From Ianthella basta (lineage: Eukaryota; Porifera; Demospongiae; Verongiida; Ianthellidae): a DNA stretch of 64,000 nt. The position numbers and the translations under genes are program-made. Below the pieces are notes generated by a model. That model saw only the letters and a list, made by a program, of their open reading frames with translations. It searched no databases and was not told where the DNA came from. Where the stretch lies: positions 3,781,586 through 3,845,585 of the forward strand of contig OZ025883.1 in NCBI GenBank assembly GCA_964019415.1, written 5' to 3'. Of the stretch, positions 53,853 through 64,000 are shown in pieces (position 1 is the stretch's first letter; each line of letters opens with the position of its first letter).

Positions 53853-56800
53853 ATGCGAATTCTGACCAAGTGCCTCGGGCTCACGCTCCTCTACACGGCA
53901 GCGATAATTGTATGCGTACTACTCTTCTGTCAGAAGGAAAGCCGTGAGTTACCATTGTCACTGCATCCATTTGCATTTGATAGCTGAGTGCATGATAAGA
54001 AGATGCAGCTGTCACCTTTCCTGCACATAATAGCCAACTATCTGACAAAGTCGGGCAAAATGATACCAGAGCTAGAGTGTACATGATGTATAATAAATGC
54101 TATACATAGTATTACTCTTTATCTCCTGTTGCATATAAGTTATATATAGGACATTTAGGGGGTAGTGAACGTTTAAACAGTGTAGTTTGTTGCTGAAGTG
54201 CAGTCAGGGCTCCCTGCATATTATGTATGACATTGTGATTAGGAAAACATGATTATATGTAACATCTGAGTATGTACGTATGCCTATGCATGCATGCATG
54301 CACTATCTGTGTGAGTGTAAGTCTGACACGTGTGATGGAGAGTGGATTATACCATCTGGCATGTGCATTAAGCATGAGGCAACACCAGAGTATGACCAAA
54401 GTACGCCAATTGTGGCAGGAGACCTGACTATGAATAGGTCATTGGTGTCCCTCTTGTACAATTAATCAAGTTAGTATTGTCATCATGGCCACAATCAGTC
54501 TGTGGCCAAATAAGTGCAATAAAGGTTATAGTGGACAGACACTAGCTATCCTTTTGATTGAGGGGCACAACCATAGATATGCATAGAGGTATTCACACAA
54601 ACTGTGTGCAAGTTTGCACGTGCATATATGTGACAATGAGTGACACTCTGCAGCTGTTCAATCATGTCATATAGCTATGTATGTGTTTGGATATATTGCT
54701 CAAAGGACTCTTCCCTCACCCCATGCAATGAGGACCTGCTGAACAGCACTCACATATGTACCATTAGCCAAATGTTATGGATATACTGTCATCCTGCACT
54801 GTATTCATCATAGTCTGCCCACCCTCTTCATCTTCTGAGCTCATCCATGCTTAGCCTCTTTCTAGTGCATCAATTTGAAAATATAGTACATAACCCTTCT
54901 CTGCTGGCACTGATCAGAAGGTTCTATCCCATGCAAGCTCTATAATGGTATATACATACTCAGCTTTGGTGTGGACTCATACAGCTTCACTATCCTCAAA
55001 TGACTCGAGCAAGCGTGAATGTGTGGGTAGCTCTAAAGGCCAGTGACTTCACTCAGTTCTCGATGTGAAATCAGAATTGTAGCTATAACTATGCATCTTG
55101 TCGTACACCTCTAGATCTTATTCAACTCACAATACTTACACCACATGCATGTTTCAGTAGTGTTAATTTGGCCCTTTTCCCAACTTTGATAATTTAACAA
55201 TTGCTACATGTTGAAGCAAACTGTGTGTTGCATGTAATAACTGCTGTTGTTCTGTTGTATGCAGATAAACCAGACGGCAGTACTGTGCCTCGTGAGCAAG
55301 TGGGTGAGAATCTCATAAGTGTTCATGCGCAGCACAATGAAATCAGTAAGACGTCAGCCATACAAGCCACTGCATTGACACATTCTGTGAAGCCAGAGTG
55401 GGCCTGGTTTGGCAGAGACTGCAGTGGCCTCATTCTTGGCTCATTTCGCACAACCGTTATCCCCCCAGCTGAGATTGAAAGCGCTGCATTGCCTCAGAGT
55501 GTCATTGCTGGTGTGAAGTACTTTGCCATCTTTCTTGGGTTTGGACGAGGCGGAACCACTCTTGTTGGTGCCCTCTTGGATGCTCACCCAAACATTGTTC
55601 TGGCTACTGATTATCAACTGTTCATCAAGTGGCCACAATGGTCTGCGTATCACCAGCAGGTTAACTATCTGTACACTGCTATTTATCACTATTCAATTTC
55701 CTATGCAAAATATTTTCAAAGCAGCAAGACAAAAGGATATTCTTTTGACTTACCTGGTGGCTTTAATGGACGCTACAACAAATCTATTTCAGTCATTGGA
55801 GAGAAGGAGGCAGGCTCTGCTACTGTGCTGTACATGAACAGGCACCAAGAGTGGCTTCAAACCTTGAAAGAGCTGCAGAGCACAGTGAAGGTTCCTATTA
55901 AAGCTGTACAGGTGGGTATATTTGGCTGCAGTCTGCTTTGCATGCATGCATGCACATAAACTGTGGAGGACATGCATGGTGCTTCAATTGCTTATGTTTA
56001 CCTTATTATAAAACTACTAATTTTAACAGGGACTGAACGTGGCTAAATATTGTGTCTTCAAAAAGTTTGTGTACAGGTGAAACGTGTAATCACTAAAAAT
56101 TGAAACTGGCCATAATTAGTACCTGTCAGATCTTGAACTTTTCAAATGCTAAAATTAGTTGAAACCAGAATTTGTGCATTAAAGATAGATACATATGCAC
56201 AGTTTTGCATGATGTATGAGCATATGATATTAATACTTGTTACATGAGGAAGCCATACATCAAAGCAAGCTGCAGTGTGCTAATTTTGCATAACACCACT
56301 GTTTACATGTTCACACCTCATAACACACTGCGTCGAATGGGGCTCTTATTTGCTAACCCAATCACTTTCTAGCCTTAAACAAACGTTTTGTTTACTGCTT
56401 TATCAAAATGCCTTTGATATTCATCACCTTGTGAACTTTCTCATGAACATTGGCTCTGGAAAGATGAGTCATCAACATAAATTTATGCCTAGCACACGTG
56501 TATTTTTATGGCAGTGACATGTAATTGTGCACGTAATGTCTTTAGTGATAGAGAAACCAAGATTCCCTTGTGACATGTAATTGTGCATGTAATGTCTTTA
56601 ATGATAGAGAAACCAAGATTCCCTTTCACGAGTTCACTTGTTGGATCAAATTGAAGGTAGATCTCGCCACTCCCAAGTTCTCCAGTCGTTTAAATCCTAG
56701 TACACTCTCTAAAAAGAAAGTTCTCCCTTCATACGATGCTTGTAGGACTTCTAATTATTTGCCCTAGTGCCGACTCAAGCGACGCCGACGCTTTATTCAG

Positions 56801-57556
56801 TACGAGAGGCCGCTGACAGCCTTTTTCTTGCGACGCGCTTCTCGCCTTTTGCCTTGTGCTCCGAGAAGAGCGTGTTCTCTGGTTTCTATAGTAATTTCAG
56901 TCAGGTTCGTTCAGTAAATTCATTCGACAGCAAACAAATTCAAGCGCTAATCGCTGCTGTTTGAATCGTAACAAGTAAGTTATAACAGGCTGCTCGGGCG
57001 CTTAGCTGATTTATCGCACTCGGGCGCTTCGCGCCCTTGTGTGATAAATCAGCCAGCGCCCTCGCGGCCATGTTATAACTAGTACTTATACATTGAATCT
57101 GTATAATATCCTCTGCACCAGGTTCTTCGAAATCCCGTGGATACCATTGCAACACAAATGGCATATGAAACATTTGGTGAAGTGAACAAGTCTAGAATGG
57201 CAGGGAATGTGCTGATTGACAATTCTGCATTACTGGATGCCAAGATAGAGAGCATATCGTGTTGTTATGAAGCAGTTCAGCATATTCAACAGAATCCTGA
57301 CATTAATATTGATGTTTACCAACTTCACCTGGCAGACCTGATCAGAGATCCATATGGGGAAATGAAGAAATTGTGCAATTTCTTTGAAGTTGAATGCTTT
57401 GAATGGTATTTGGATGCATGTGCAGATCTAATTCAAAGAAAGTTGACTAAATCCCGTCACCATGTGATCTGGAGTGAGGAGCAAATTAGAAGAATTGAGA
57501 ACAATATGAGAAGGCTCCCGTTCCTGTCCCGCTACAGTTTTACAAGTGAAGACTAG
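53853..57556 (+). CDS. Type II membrane sulfotransferase
   Basis: Three exons: 53853-53943, 55265-55911 and 57122-57556, in phase, 390 aa. Exon 1 encodes a short cytosolic tail and an uncleaved signal anchor (LLYTAAIIVCVLLFC), as in Golgi sulfotransferases. Exon 2 holds the 5'-phosphosulfate loop GFGRGGTTLVGALLDAHPN from about residue 122. Exon 3 opens with VLRNPVDTIATQMAY, the 3'-phosphate-binding motif with the R.P element. The product should transfer sulfate from PAPS to a glycan or tyrosine in the Golgi; the acceptor cannot be told. An alternative first exon with nearly the same sequence lies at 52992-53082. Intron 2 contains a 56-bp tandem duplication and a hairpin element. It differs in sequence from the intronless sulfotransferase-like gene at 26.3 kb. 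Confidence 0.88.
56514..56625. repeat. 56-bp tandem duplication
   Basis: Two adjacent copies (56514-56569 and 56570-56625) of a unit beginning gtgacatgtaattgtgcayg and ending gattccctt, differing at two positions. It is in intron 2 of the sulfotransferase. Confidence 0.92.
56973..57088. repeat. Hairpin element of about 115 bp
   Basis: Left arm aagtaagttataaca...GCTGATTTATC...GGGCGC returns as GCGCCC...GATAAATCAGC...tgttataactagtactt around a TTC loop. It has the form of a small palindromic MITE. It ends about 30 bp before the acceptor of the last sulfotransferase exon. Confidence 0.85.
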
Positions 57557-57967
57557 CTATATAGTCCACGAATGGTTTCATGTTGTACTGAAGTAATATA
57601 AAGTGGTAGCACTAGCAAGTGTACTTTTCTGCTGGGAACTTAAATTGTTCCATAAAATTCAACATATTATGACCCCTGCATATTAAATGCATTGTTTGTG
57701 TTATGTACTTGCCTGTTAATTATTCTCCTTTAGCAACATTTGCACTACAATACTATTATATAGTGTATAGCTGTCTTCTTTCTGCATGCTTTTTCTGCAT
57801 GTAAAAGTAGTTGTAATGATTGAATGGTAGTATTACAGATGGGATTGAACTAGCACATAGCCTAAATAATCTGTCTATTTAACTAATTATTATCTGGCAT
57901 AAAATTGTGCAAGGCAGTGTACAATAGTAACTGTGGTGAACGTTAATGCCCACTGCAAGCATGTGGA
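57557..57967. other. 3' flank of the sulfotransferase gene
   Basis: No gene or repeat recognised; presumed 3' UTR and spacer. Confidence 0.4.
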
Positions 57968-58232
57968 CAAGGGTGTAGCCAGGAATCTGGGAGGGGGGTT
58001 CTAGTACCAAGGATGCTTACCGTATGACTCATATGACGTCATGAATAAATGGATACCAACAGACAGGTGGGGTCTGGAACTTAACCGTTTACCATTAAAT
58101 GAGACACTGTCTGCTAGCTAGTGCGTGTGCCAGACTTCTAGCTACATACCTAAATGCACATAATTCATGGCCACAGTCAGGAGGGAGGGGGGTTTGTCTG
58201 AACCCCCCGAACCCCCCCTGGCTACACCCTTG
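57968..58232. mobile_element. MITE with 16-bp CAAGGGTGTAGCCAGG ends
   Basis: CAAGGGTGTAGCCAGG at the left and its exact reverse complement CCTGGCTACACCCTTG at the right, each followed inward by a G- or C-rich block. GTGGA lies outside both ends and may be the target duplication. About 265 bp, non-coding. Confidence 0.85.
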
Positions 58233-58863
58233 GTGGACAAGCAGGGCATGTATGGTACTGCATAACTGGTGGCACTGGTTGGGACAAAGAGCATGGTGGA
58301 GGTATTTATGGGGACCTGAATGGATCCAACGTATCGTCATAATTATACTAGTACTGTAATGATGCACAAATATACAGCTTGCGGGTATATATGCATGTGT
58401 GGTGGTGGGATGTACAAACTAAACCTTGAATAGACCACCCTGTATAATCATTAGTATCGTCTATGCTCACCATATGGCTAATGCTAGTTCCTAGTGTATA
58501 CCTAGTTTCCTCAGGTAGCGACAGTTATCAGTGCGTGCAACCACATGCATGCACTCCAAACATTTTGCCAAAACAGCTGAAAACATTTTAGACCATAATA
58601 ATTATTGCTGCTAGTGTTTCATTCATGAAATCTGCAAAACTACGTATTATACACACACACTCGTGTAAAATTATAGCCACAAAAGCGCCTTCATAATCAG
58701 CAATACACTCAACATAGAAGCATAACATAACTCATGGGTATAGCTGCAGCAATACAGTTCTTCAGCTGTGCACACAACACACAATTGCGCATACTCTACG
58801 CAGTATAGTCTAATAAGAGAAAGTTCAATAATTGGAAGATTCACACTGCATTCACACGAGAGG
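58233..58863. other. Intergenic region 3' of the SDR gene
   Basis: AT-rich, no gene recognised; expected to contain the 3' UTR of the dehydrogenase on the minus strand. Confidence 0.4.
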
Positions 58864-61800
58864 TTAATCCTTTTTCAGGTGTCCCACAAAGCTCTTCATT
58901 ATGGTATCAAATCCCAAGAACTTGTTCAGCCTCCAAGTAGTGCGCTCAGGGAGGACCCTGCAGCAGACAGACATGTGGCATAGCAACAATGGCTGCTGAA
59001 TACGCATAACACATAATGATAAAGTATTCATTATGCAGCACTGCTTCTGTGTGTGGAGTGTAGACATTGAAGGTGATGGTGGTAACAAGCAATGTTAGCG
59101 GTAAGTCACCAGAACTCCACAAGTCATTGGACTGAGGTCTGTTGGTATGTATCATGTGCATAGCATCACAACGTATGTACTTTATATGTACATTTAATAC
59201 CAGGCCTCTCACCCCACTCACCGAGTAAGGGCAAGGAGGCAGTAGAGCAGTCTTGGAGTGAGTACCAGGAACTGTCGGTCAGTGATAGCCTGCAGCACCC
59301 GTTCTGACACATACTCAGGAGTGAGTGGAGGAAGCAGCCACTGGAAGGGAGGCTCCAGGCCATCAAACATGCCAGTGTGAATCAGGTATGGGCAGACACA
59401 AGACACGGAGATGCCATTCTTCCCCATGGCCCTCAGCTCGTAGTTGAGCGTTTCACACAGCATCCAGGCACTGGACTTTGAAGCACAGTAGCTGGTAGCT
59501 CCAGCGAGGGGCAGCTGGCTCAGGATGGACACAATGTTCACAATGTAGCCATAGTCATTTTCCAACATCCACGGCAAGAAGGCCTTTACAGTCTGCACAG
59601 CATGGAGGCGGAGGGGAAAGGGTGTGTGTACAAGTTGTTGATGGGGTGATTGTATCATGAATGGTGTAATGACATGTCCCAAGAGTCAAGCATTGCAGAA
59701 TATTAGTGCAAAAGAATGTACAAAATACTTGTTCTAACTAGGGGTGGGCGGTTTTGGCAATTATAGTACCTCGGTATTCTTGATAAAATTATTGCGGTAG
59801 GGTAGTTACGCCATTTCCGGGACAGCGCCAATACCCGGACACTCCGCAAAAGTGTATGTCGTACGAAACAGACAGGCTAAACTTTGAGCTAACGCCACGC
59901 TTGGTTGATACTTGCACTAGAAGGGTTTAAGAATCCGTAGTCAAAACGGGACGAGCACCCTTCGTTCGGCAGCTGAACACCGATTCCTTCCACCCTATCT
60001 CTTCCGAAGAATCAAGAATTGGCAGTAAGTAGGAGGAGCTAAGAATTGCACCATCTTCAATTGCGCGCCAAATTCGAACGGTTGGCCGGATCTGCTTACG
60101 GAAAGATACATTGAACTCGTTGGTGATCGAACTGCATGCGCTACAATAGACACTAACTTCTGTACTTGAGAGAAGTTAGTAAAACTCAATGCCTATTAGT
60201 TACTGCAGTTGCCAATTGTTGGACAGCAGGAAAACATTCACACTTTGGTTGCTGATTTAAATTCACAGATGATAACCAAGCAAATTAAAGGCAGACATAC
60301 ATGTGCAGATTGATACTGGGGAGGTGGATGAAGGATTTTGCGCCACCTGTTGAACTGATGAAAAGGGCACATGGATTTGCTGTGACAGTTGTTCCAAATG
60401 GCATCATCTTTGTTGTGTAGGGCTATCTGACTCTAGCAACCTTCTCCAATCCTTTTGGAAGTGCGCTGAATGTTGATCCATGGTTGTAAAACCAATATTA
60501 TCCACTTAAACTTAGTTTAAACAAAAGCACCACAATTCCAAATGCCTGTCCAACTTTAGGAAAAAATGTCCGGGAATAGGGAAAATGGTGGGTGCGACTG
60601 AGGATGGTCTCGCTAGGCGATTTCGATGAAACGGCTCGTTTTCTCGCCACTTCTAGAGGAACAGATGTTTTTCCAGTAAATATAAGCGATTGTTCTGCTG
60701 AAGTACATCCTTTCCTGACTTTTCTCGCTGGTTTATTGTTAGCTGTCCGGGAAATGGCGTAATCACCCTATAACTACTTACCTACTATTTGAGCAAAATT
60801 AGTTGCTGACATGCAAATTGCTGTTACTTGCATATATATATGGAAGATTACAACTTCTAAGGCTAGAACAGATGTTGATTTATACTTCGTAGCTTCATTT
60901 GCGTACGCAGTAGACAAGATTCGCGCGACATTTGTATTAGCGTGACGTCACAAAAATGGCCGCCGTAACAATTAACGCCGTAAAAAAACAAAGGTAACAA
61001 TTAAATCGCTTAAAATCGTACAAAGAAGCGTTAGAAATGTTTGAGAGTGGAACGAATCGTAGCAGAATCAATAATACACCTGGTCTGCGACATTTACAAG
61101 GAAATACCGTGTAACTAACCGGTATTTCGGTATCCAGTTTTAATAAGATGCAAATATATACCTTCACGGTATTGAAACAATACCGCGGTATAACTATATA
61201 CCGGTATACCGCCCACCCTTAGTTCTAACAGTACATACATACTTTCATGTTGGAGCATCACAAAGGTACACATCCCAGGGGGATATCTTAAGAAATATAG
61301 TGCCACAATGTATAGAAGTTTACATGCCTATGCTTCAACAACAAGGCTGCACTCCCATTCCCCCCTCCCGCCCCTAGCCCCTCCCCCACCCCCACACAAA
61401 TATCATAGACAAGCGAGGGGATTCTCTCGTTTGTCTATGCAAATATGTACACGTCAAAGGTCATCCATGCAGCAGGGTGTCTACTCACCCATGTGTGGGC
61501 CAAGTAGTTGACTGTGGTGGACCTCTCCAGCTCCTCGTCCGTCTCGTCCAGAAATGACTTGCCGCTCACTATCCCCGCGTTGTTCACTAGCACAGACACG
61601 TTCCCCACTTCTTGCTTCACCTTCTCAGCAGTCGAATACACTTCTCCCTTGTGAGCGAGATTACACACGTACGTGAACACATCCACAGCAGGAAAGTCTC
61701 GCTCGATCTCTCGTTTCAATGACTCCAGCCCGCTTCCGTTGATGTCCCACAACACCAAGGTCCCGCCATGACGAGCAAAGTCAATACTGAGGCATCTTCC

Positions 61801-61953
61801 CAGGCCGTGCGCCGCTCCGGTAACGAGGACAACATCATCGGAGAAACTTCGAACAGGCTTAAGCTTTCTCGGCACGATAAATGACACCACGCTGCAGACT
61901 GAGTCGTACAGTGCTCCGAGCAGAAAGCAAAAGAAACCGATTACGGTAGGCAT
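58864..61953 (-). CDS. Short-chain dehydrogenase/reductase, SDR16C / retinol dehydrogenase type
   Basis: Three exons (5' to 3'): 61953-61489, 59592-59222 and 58957-58864, in phase, 309 aa, the usual length of SDR16C enzymes. The N terminus carries a hydrophobic membrane segment (about residues 4-27). Then come the cofactor motif TGAAHGLGR, the Asp of LVLWDIN, NNAG in VSVLVNNAGIV, the catalytic Ser region and YCASK. The tail continues with the family-typical CPYLIHTGMFDG. An Asp after the second beta strand (LWDIN) suggests NAD(H). The likely role is oxidation of a retinol, steroid or other lipid alcohol at the ER; the substrate is not determined. The Met at 61953 is preferred over 61974 because the membrane segment starts there. 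Intron 1 contains a nested transposon. It is head to head with the TENT4 gene. Confidence 0.9.
59739..61221. mobile_element. hAT-like non-autonomous element in SDR intron 1
   Basis: The left end TAGGGGTGGGCGGT and right end ACCGCCCACCCTTA are inverted repeats. Both are flanked by the same 8-bp sequence GTTCTAAC (59731-59738 and 61222-61229), the target-duplication length of hAT elements. GGTAT/ATACC repeats fill the sub-terminal parts. A second element (59800-60768) is inserted inside. Confidence 0.88.
59800..60768 (+). mobile_element. Nested TA-flanked element carrying a broken PHD finger
   Basis: The ends GGGTAGTTACGCCATTTCC and GGAAATGGCGTAATCACCC form inverted repeats flanked by TA. From 60321 to 60473 one frame encodes a PHD-like zinc finger: CATC, then WICCDSCSKWHHLCC and FWKCAEC. 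An in-frame TGA follows the first cysteine pair. PHD fingers occur in some transposase proteins, so this is probably the residue of the element's own protein. Confidence 0.8.
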
Positions 61954-62020
61954 TTTGTAACCTTTGCCGATCAATTATTATTGGTCCCTCCCTCAGGGGC
62001 TTACTCCACATGATGACGAC
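61954..62020. promoter_or_regulatory. Bidirectional start region, SDR and TENT4
   Basis: Only 67 bp separate the preferred start codons of the two divergent genes. With the alternative upstream Met codons (61974 minus, 61964 plus) the coding regions would overlap. The transcripts must share promoter sequence or overlap at their 5' ends. No TATA box is apparent. Confidence 0.6.
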
Positions 62021-63397
62021 ATGATCGACACCCTCCTTGAGACGGCGTACGGACAAGAACAAGCGGCGGCAGACACCTGGCGTAGGATACTAGAGCCCTT
62101 TGTCTCCGAGGACTCTCTGGCAGTGACGTCGAATCCACGGGAAATGGATTTAGCGGGAACTTCAGGCGTTCGAAATGGCGCCTCGGTGGCGTGCCCTTGG
62201 AAGACAAAAGAGTATTCTTTTGACGTTATCGGTCTACACGAAGAGATTAACGACTTTTACGAGTACATTCGACCCAAGCCATGTGAGGTGAGGATGAGGC
62301 TGGAGGCGATAGACAGCCTTAAAGCCATCATCACCAGCAAGTGGCCAGAGGCCCAAGTATACGTGTTTGGAAGTGTTCAGACGCACCTGTTCCTGCCCAC
62401 AAGTGATGTGGACGTGGTGGTATGGGGCCAGTGGCAGAGCCTTCCTCCCCTCTACACCCTGGAAGAAGAGATTCAAAACGCAGACATTGCTGATGCCCAT
62501 TCCATTCTGGTTCTTGACAAAGCCAAGGTGCCCATCATCAAGCTGACACACAAGGAAACGAGACTGAAGGTTGACATAAGCTTCAACACTGAAAGTGGCA
62601 TTCGGAGTGTTCATGTTACAAGAAACTTCATCCAAATCTATCCCATTCTACCGAAGCTGTTGTTCGTGATTAAGCACTTTCTGACAGAAAGAGGGTTGAA
62701 TGAAGTATACACCGGAGGGATTGGATCATACAGTCTTGTACTTCTAATTGTCAGCTTCCTGCAGCTTCACCCTAGAAAGGCAGCGACAGATGATGACTCC
62801 AATTTGGGAGTCCTGCTCATTGAATTCTTTGAATTGTATGGACGCCATTTTAACTACCGTCAAACTGCTATTGATGTGTGTGGGGGTGGACGTTACTTTC
62901 CAAAATCTGAGTGGGTTCATCCGCAGAGCCTCTCTGATGGCATATTATGCTTGGTAGACCCAGTTGCTCCAACAGACAACACTGCTCGCGGCTCTTATCA
63001 CTTCCTTCGCGTCAAGCTTGCTTTCGAGCATGCCTTTGTAGTCCTTAGCCAGGCTGTGCTGCATCGTGAAAGTGAAATAAAATCGCGCAAGACTGTCCTC
63101 AGCTTGATCTTGTCTGTCAGTGACAAGGTTAAAAAGCACAGAGAATGGGTCAGCCAAAGGTGGTCAAATGACCCCATTGGCAGAGCCCCTCAGCTTCCCA
63201 CTACCTCACCTAATGGACCAATTTTCACTGAATTCTTGCCGCCATTTGTGTCACAGATGCCCCAGCAGCAGTGGTATTCAATGCAGCAACAGCAGCAAGT
63301 ATCTATGATGTTTCCCTACCGGCCAGAGCCAGTTCACATCTTGAGTGCTGGAAATATTTCCAATGCTGAACACACACTTTCACCGACAAACGAATAG
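62021..63397 (+). CDS. TENT4: TENT4-type non-canonical poly(A) polymerase (TRF4/PAPD5-7 family)
   Basis: A single uninterrupted frame of 458 aa (477 aa if it starts at 61964). The nucleotidyltransferase core reads YVFGSVQTHLFLPTSDVDVVV, giving the GS motif and the two catalytic Asp of DVD, with the third Asp in LKVDISFN. The PAP-associated part contains GGIGSYSLVLLIVSFLQ and NLGVLLIEFFELYGRHFNY, typical of the TRF4 family. The C terminus is low-complexity and Gln-rich. Family members add short A-rich tails to aberrant RNAs in the nucleus (TRAMP) or mixed tails to mRNAs. The start at 62021 was preferred because it clears the divergent SDR start. The lack of introns is unusual among neighbours. 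Confidence 0.9.
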   Translation: MIDTLLETAYGQEQAAADTWRRILEPFVSEDSLAVTSNPREMDLAGTSGVRNGASVACPWKTKEYSFDVIGLHEEINDFYEYIRPKPCEVRMRLEAIDSLKAIITSKWPEAQVYVFGSVQTHLFLPTSDVDVVVWGQWQSLPPLYTLEEEIQNADIADAHSILVLDKAKVPIIKLTHKETRLKVDISFNTESGIRSVHVTRNFIQIYPILPKLLFVIKHFLTERGLNEVYTGGIGSYSLVLLIVSFLQLHPRKAATDDDSNLGVLLIEFFELYGRHFNYRQTAIDVCGGGRYFPKSEWVHPQSLSDGILCLVDPVAPTDNTARGSYHFLRVKLAFEHAFVVLSQAVLHRESEIKSRKTVLSLILSVSDKVKKHREWVSQRWSNDPIGRAPQLPTTSPNGPIFTEFLPPFVSQMPQQQWYSMQQQQQVSMMFPYRPEPVHILSAGNISNAEHTLSPTNE

Positions 63398-64000
63398 TGT
63401 GGTGAGAAGTAACTCCATCTCTTCAATTAAAAGTACTTTTCAATATATTTACGACCATTGTATTATACCAATCTGTTTACATCCTTGTATTATTATGTAA
63501 GAGCATTTCTTGATTTTTTTTGTAAGTTTTTATAAAATTGTGACTCAGACCATGTATATGTGTATGCTGTGTTGCCTGGGACATCAGGTACCAAATTTAG
63601 TTGTCTAGTTGCCATTTTTACCAGGTTGGGACCTTTCTACACTTTCTGATTCAAAAGACTTGCATGACTTTGTAAATGTCTGAGCAGGTAGGAAAGTCAT
63701 TCATTGCAGCTATAGCTTTGTACCAGCCAACAGTTGAAACAAAGATCAGATGCTGTGGTGTCTCTTTGGACACCAATGAAGGCATGACATCATCAACATG
63801 TGATACACCAATAAAGATAAGGGTTATACATAGATGTGAGTCCATACGTACCTAATATAGGTAAATCCTTGCATTGGAATGCTGTGTATACGTCTGATAG
63901 TTGGCACATGCCCACCTGTGTAGCTATATAATTATAGCAGGGACAGGGCCTCATAACTAGCTCTCTCTGTTAGTTTGGCATCCTGTAGATGAAGACACTG
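63398..64000. other. 3' flank of the TENT4 gene
   Basis: Presumed 3' UTR. An AATAAA occurs near 63809. No further gene was recognised before the window ends. Confidence 0.45.

Overview
This window is animal nuclear DNA, most likely from a sponge or another early-branching metazoan. Genes have GT-AG introns, many of them short, and several contain one-exon-per-domain ectodomain cassettes. The gene types fit that view: receptor tyrosine kinases with SRCR ectodomains, a Death-NACHT receptor with a short LRR tail, and an ankyrin-ROC-COR-Death protein. The rest of the space is filled with short terminal-inverted-repeat elements, fold-backs, GT microsatellites and decayed retroelements. I placed exon boundaries by hand from splice sites and reading phase. 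Every multi-exon model below closes in frame to its stop codon.

Layout. 1-7.1 kb: a remnant reverse transcriptase, then a three-exon ankyrin/ROC-COR/Death gene (+) with a second, inverted copy of the same retroelement in its first intron. 8.3-21.8 kb: two divergent SRCR receptor tyrosine kinases, A (-, five SRCR domains, about 1006 aa) and B (+, four SRCR domains, about 959 aa), about 1.1 kb apart. A decayed SRCR exon lies at 24.2 kb. 25.8-27.3 kb: a TA-flanked MITE just upstream of an intronless secreted or luminal sulfotransferase-like gene. 28.2-36.0 kb: a six-exon NLR-type gene (-; Death, NACHT, LRR-like). 36-42.7 kb: gene-poor, with a long hairpin, nested TIR elements and a retroelement remnant. 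42.75-52.1 kb: a twelve-exon NEURL4-like gene (+; two Neuralized repeats, a Cys-rich segment and a C-terminal domain resembling ADP-ribosyltransferases). 52.8-57.6 kb: a type II membrane sulfotransferase (+) whose first exon is duplicated, with a second copy of the 25.8 kb MITE between the duplicates. 58.9-62.0 kb: a SDR16C/retinol-dehydrogenase-like gene (-) with a nested transposon in its intron. It starts head to head with an intronless TENT4-type nucleotidyltransferase (+) at 62.0-63.4 kb.

How the genes relate. Three neighbouring loci (ROC-Death, SRCR-RTK pair, NLR) are receptor or Death-domain signalling genes of the kind used for self/non-self or danger sensing, so the left half may be an immune-type neighbourhood; that is inference. 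The right half holds ordinary cellular genes. The most unusual signals are the exon-by-exon patchwork of identity between the two kinases, the ART-like tail of the NEURL4 homologue, the MITE copies upstream of both sulfotransferases, and the duplicated promoter/first-exon unit of the second sulfotransferase.
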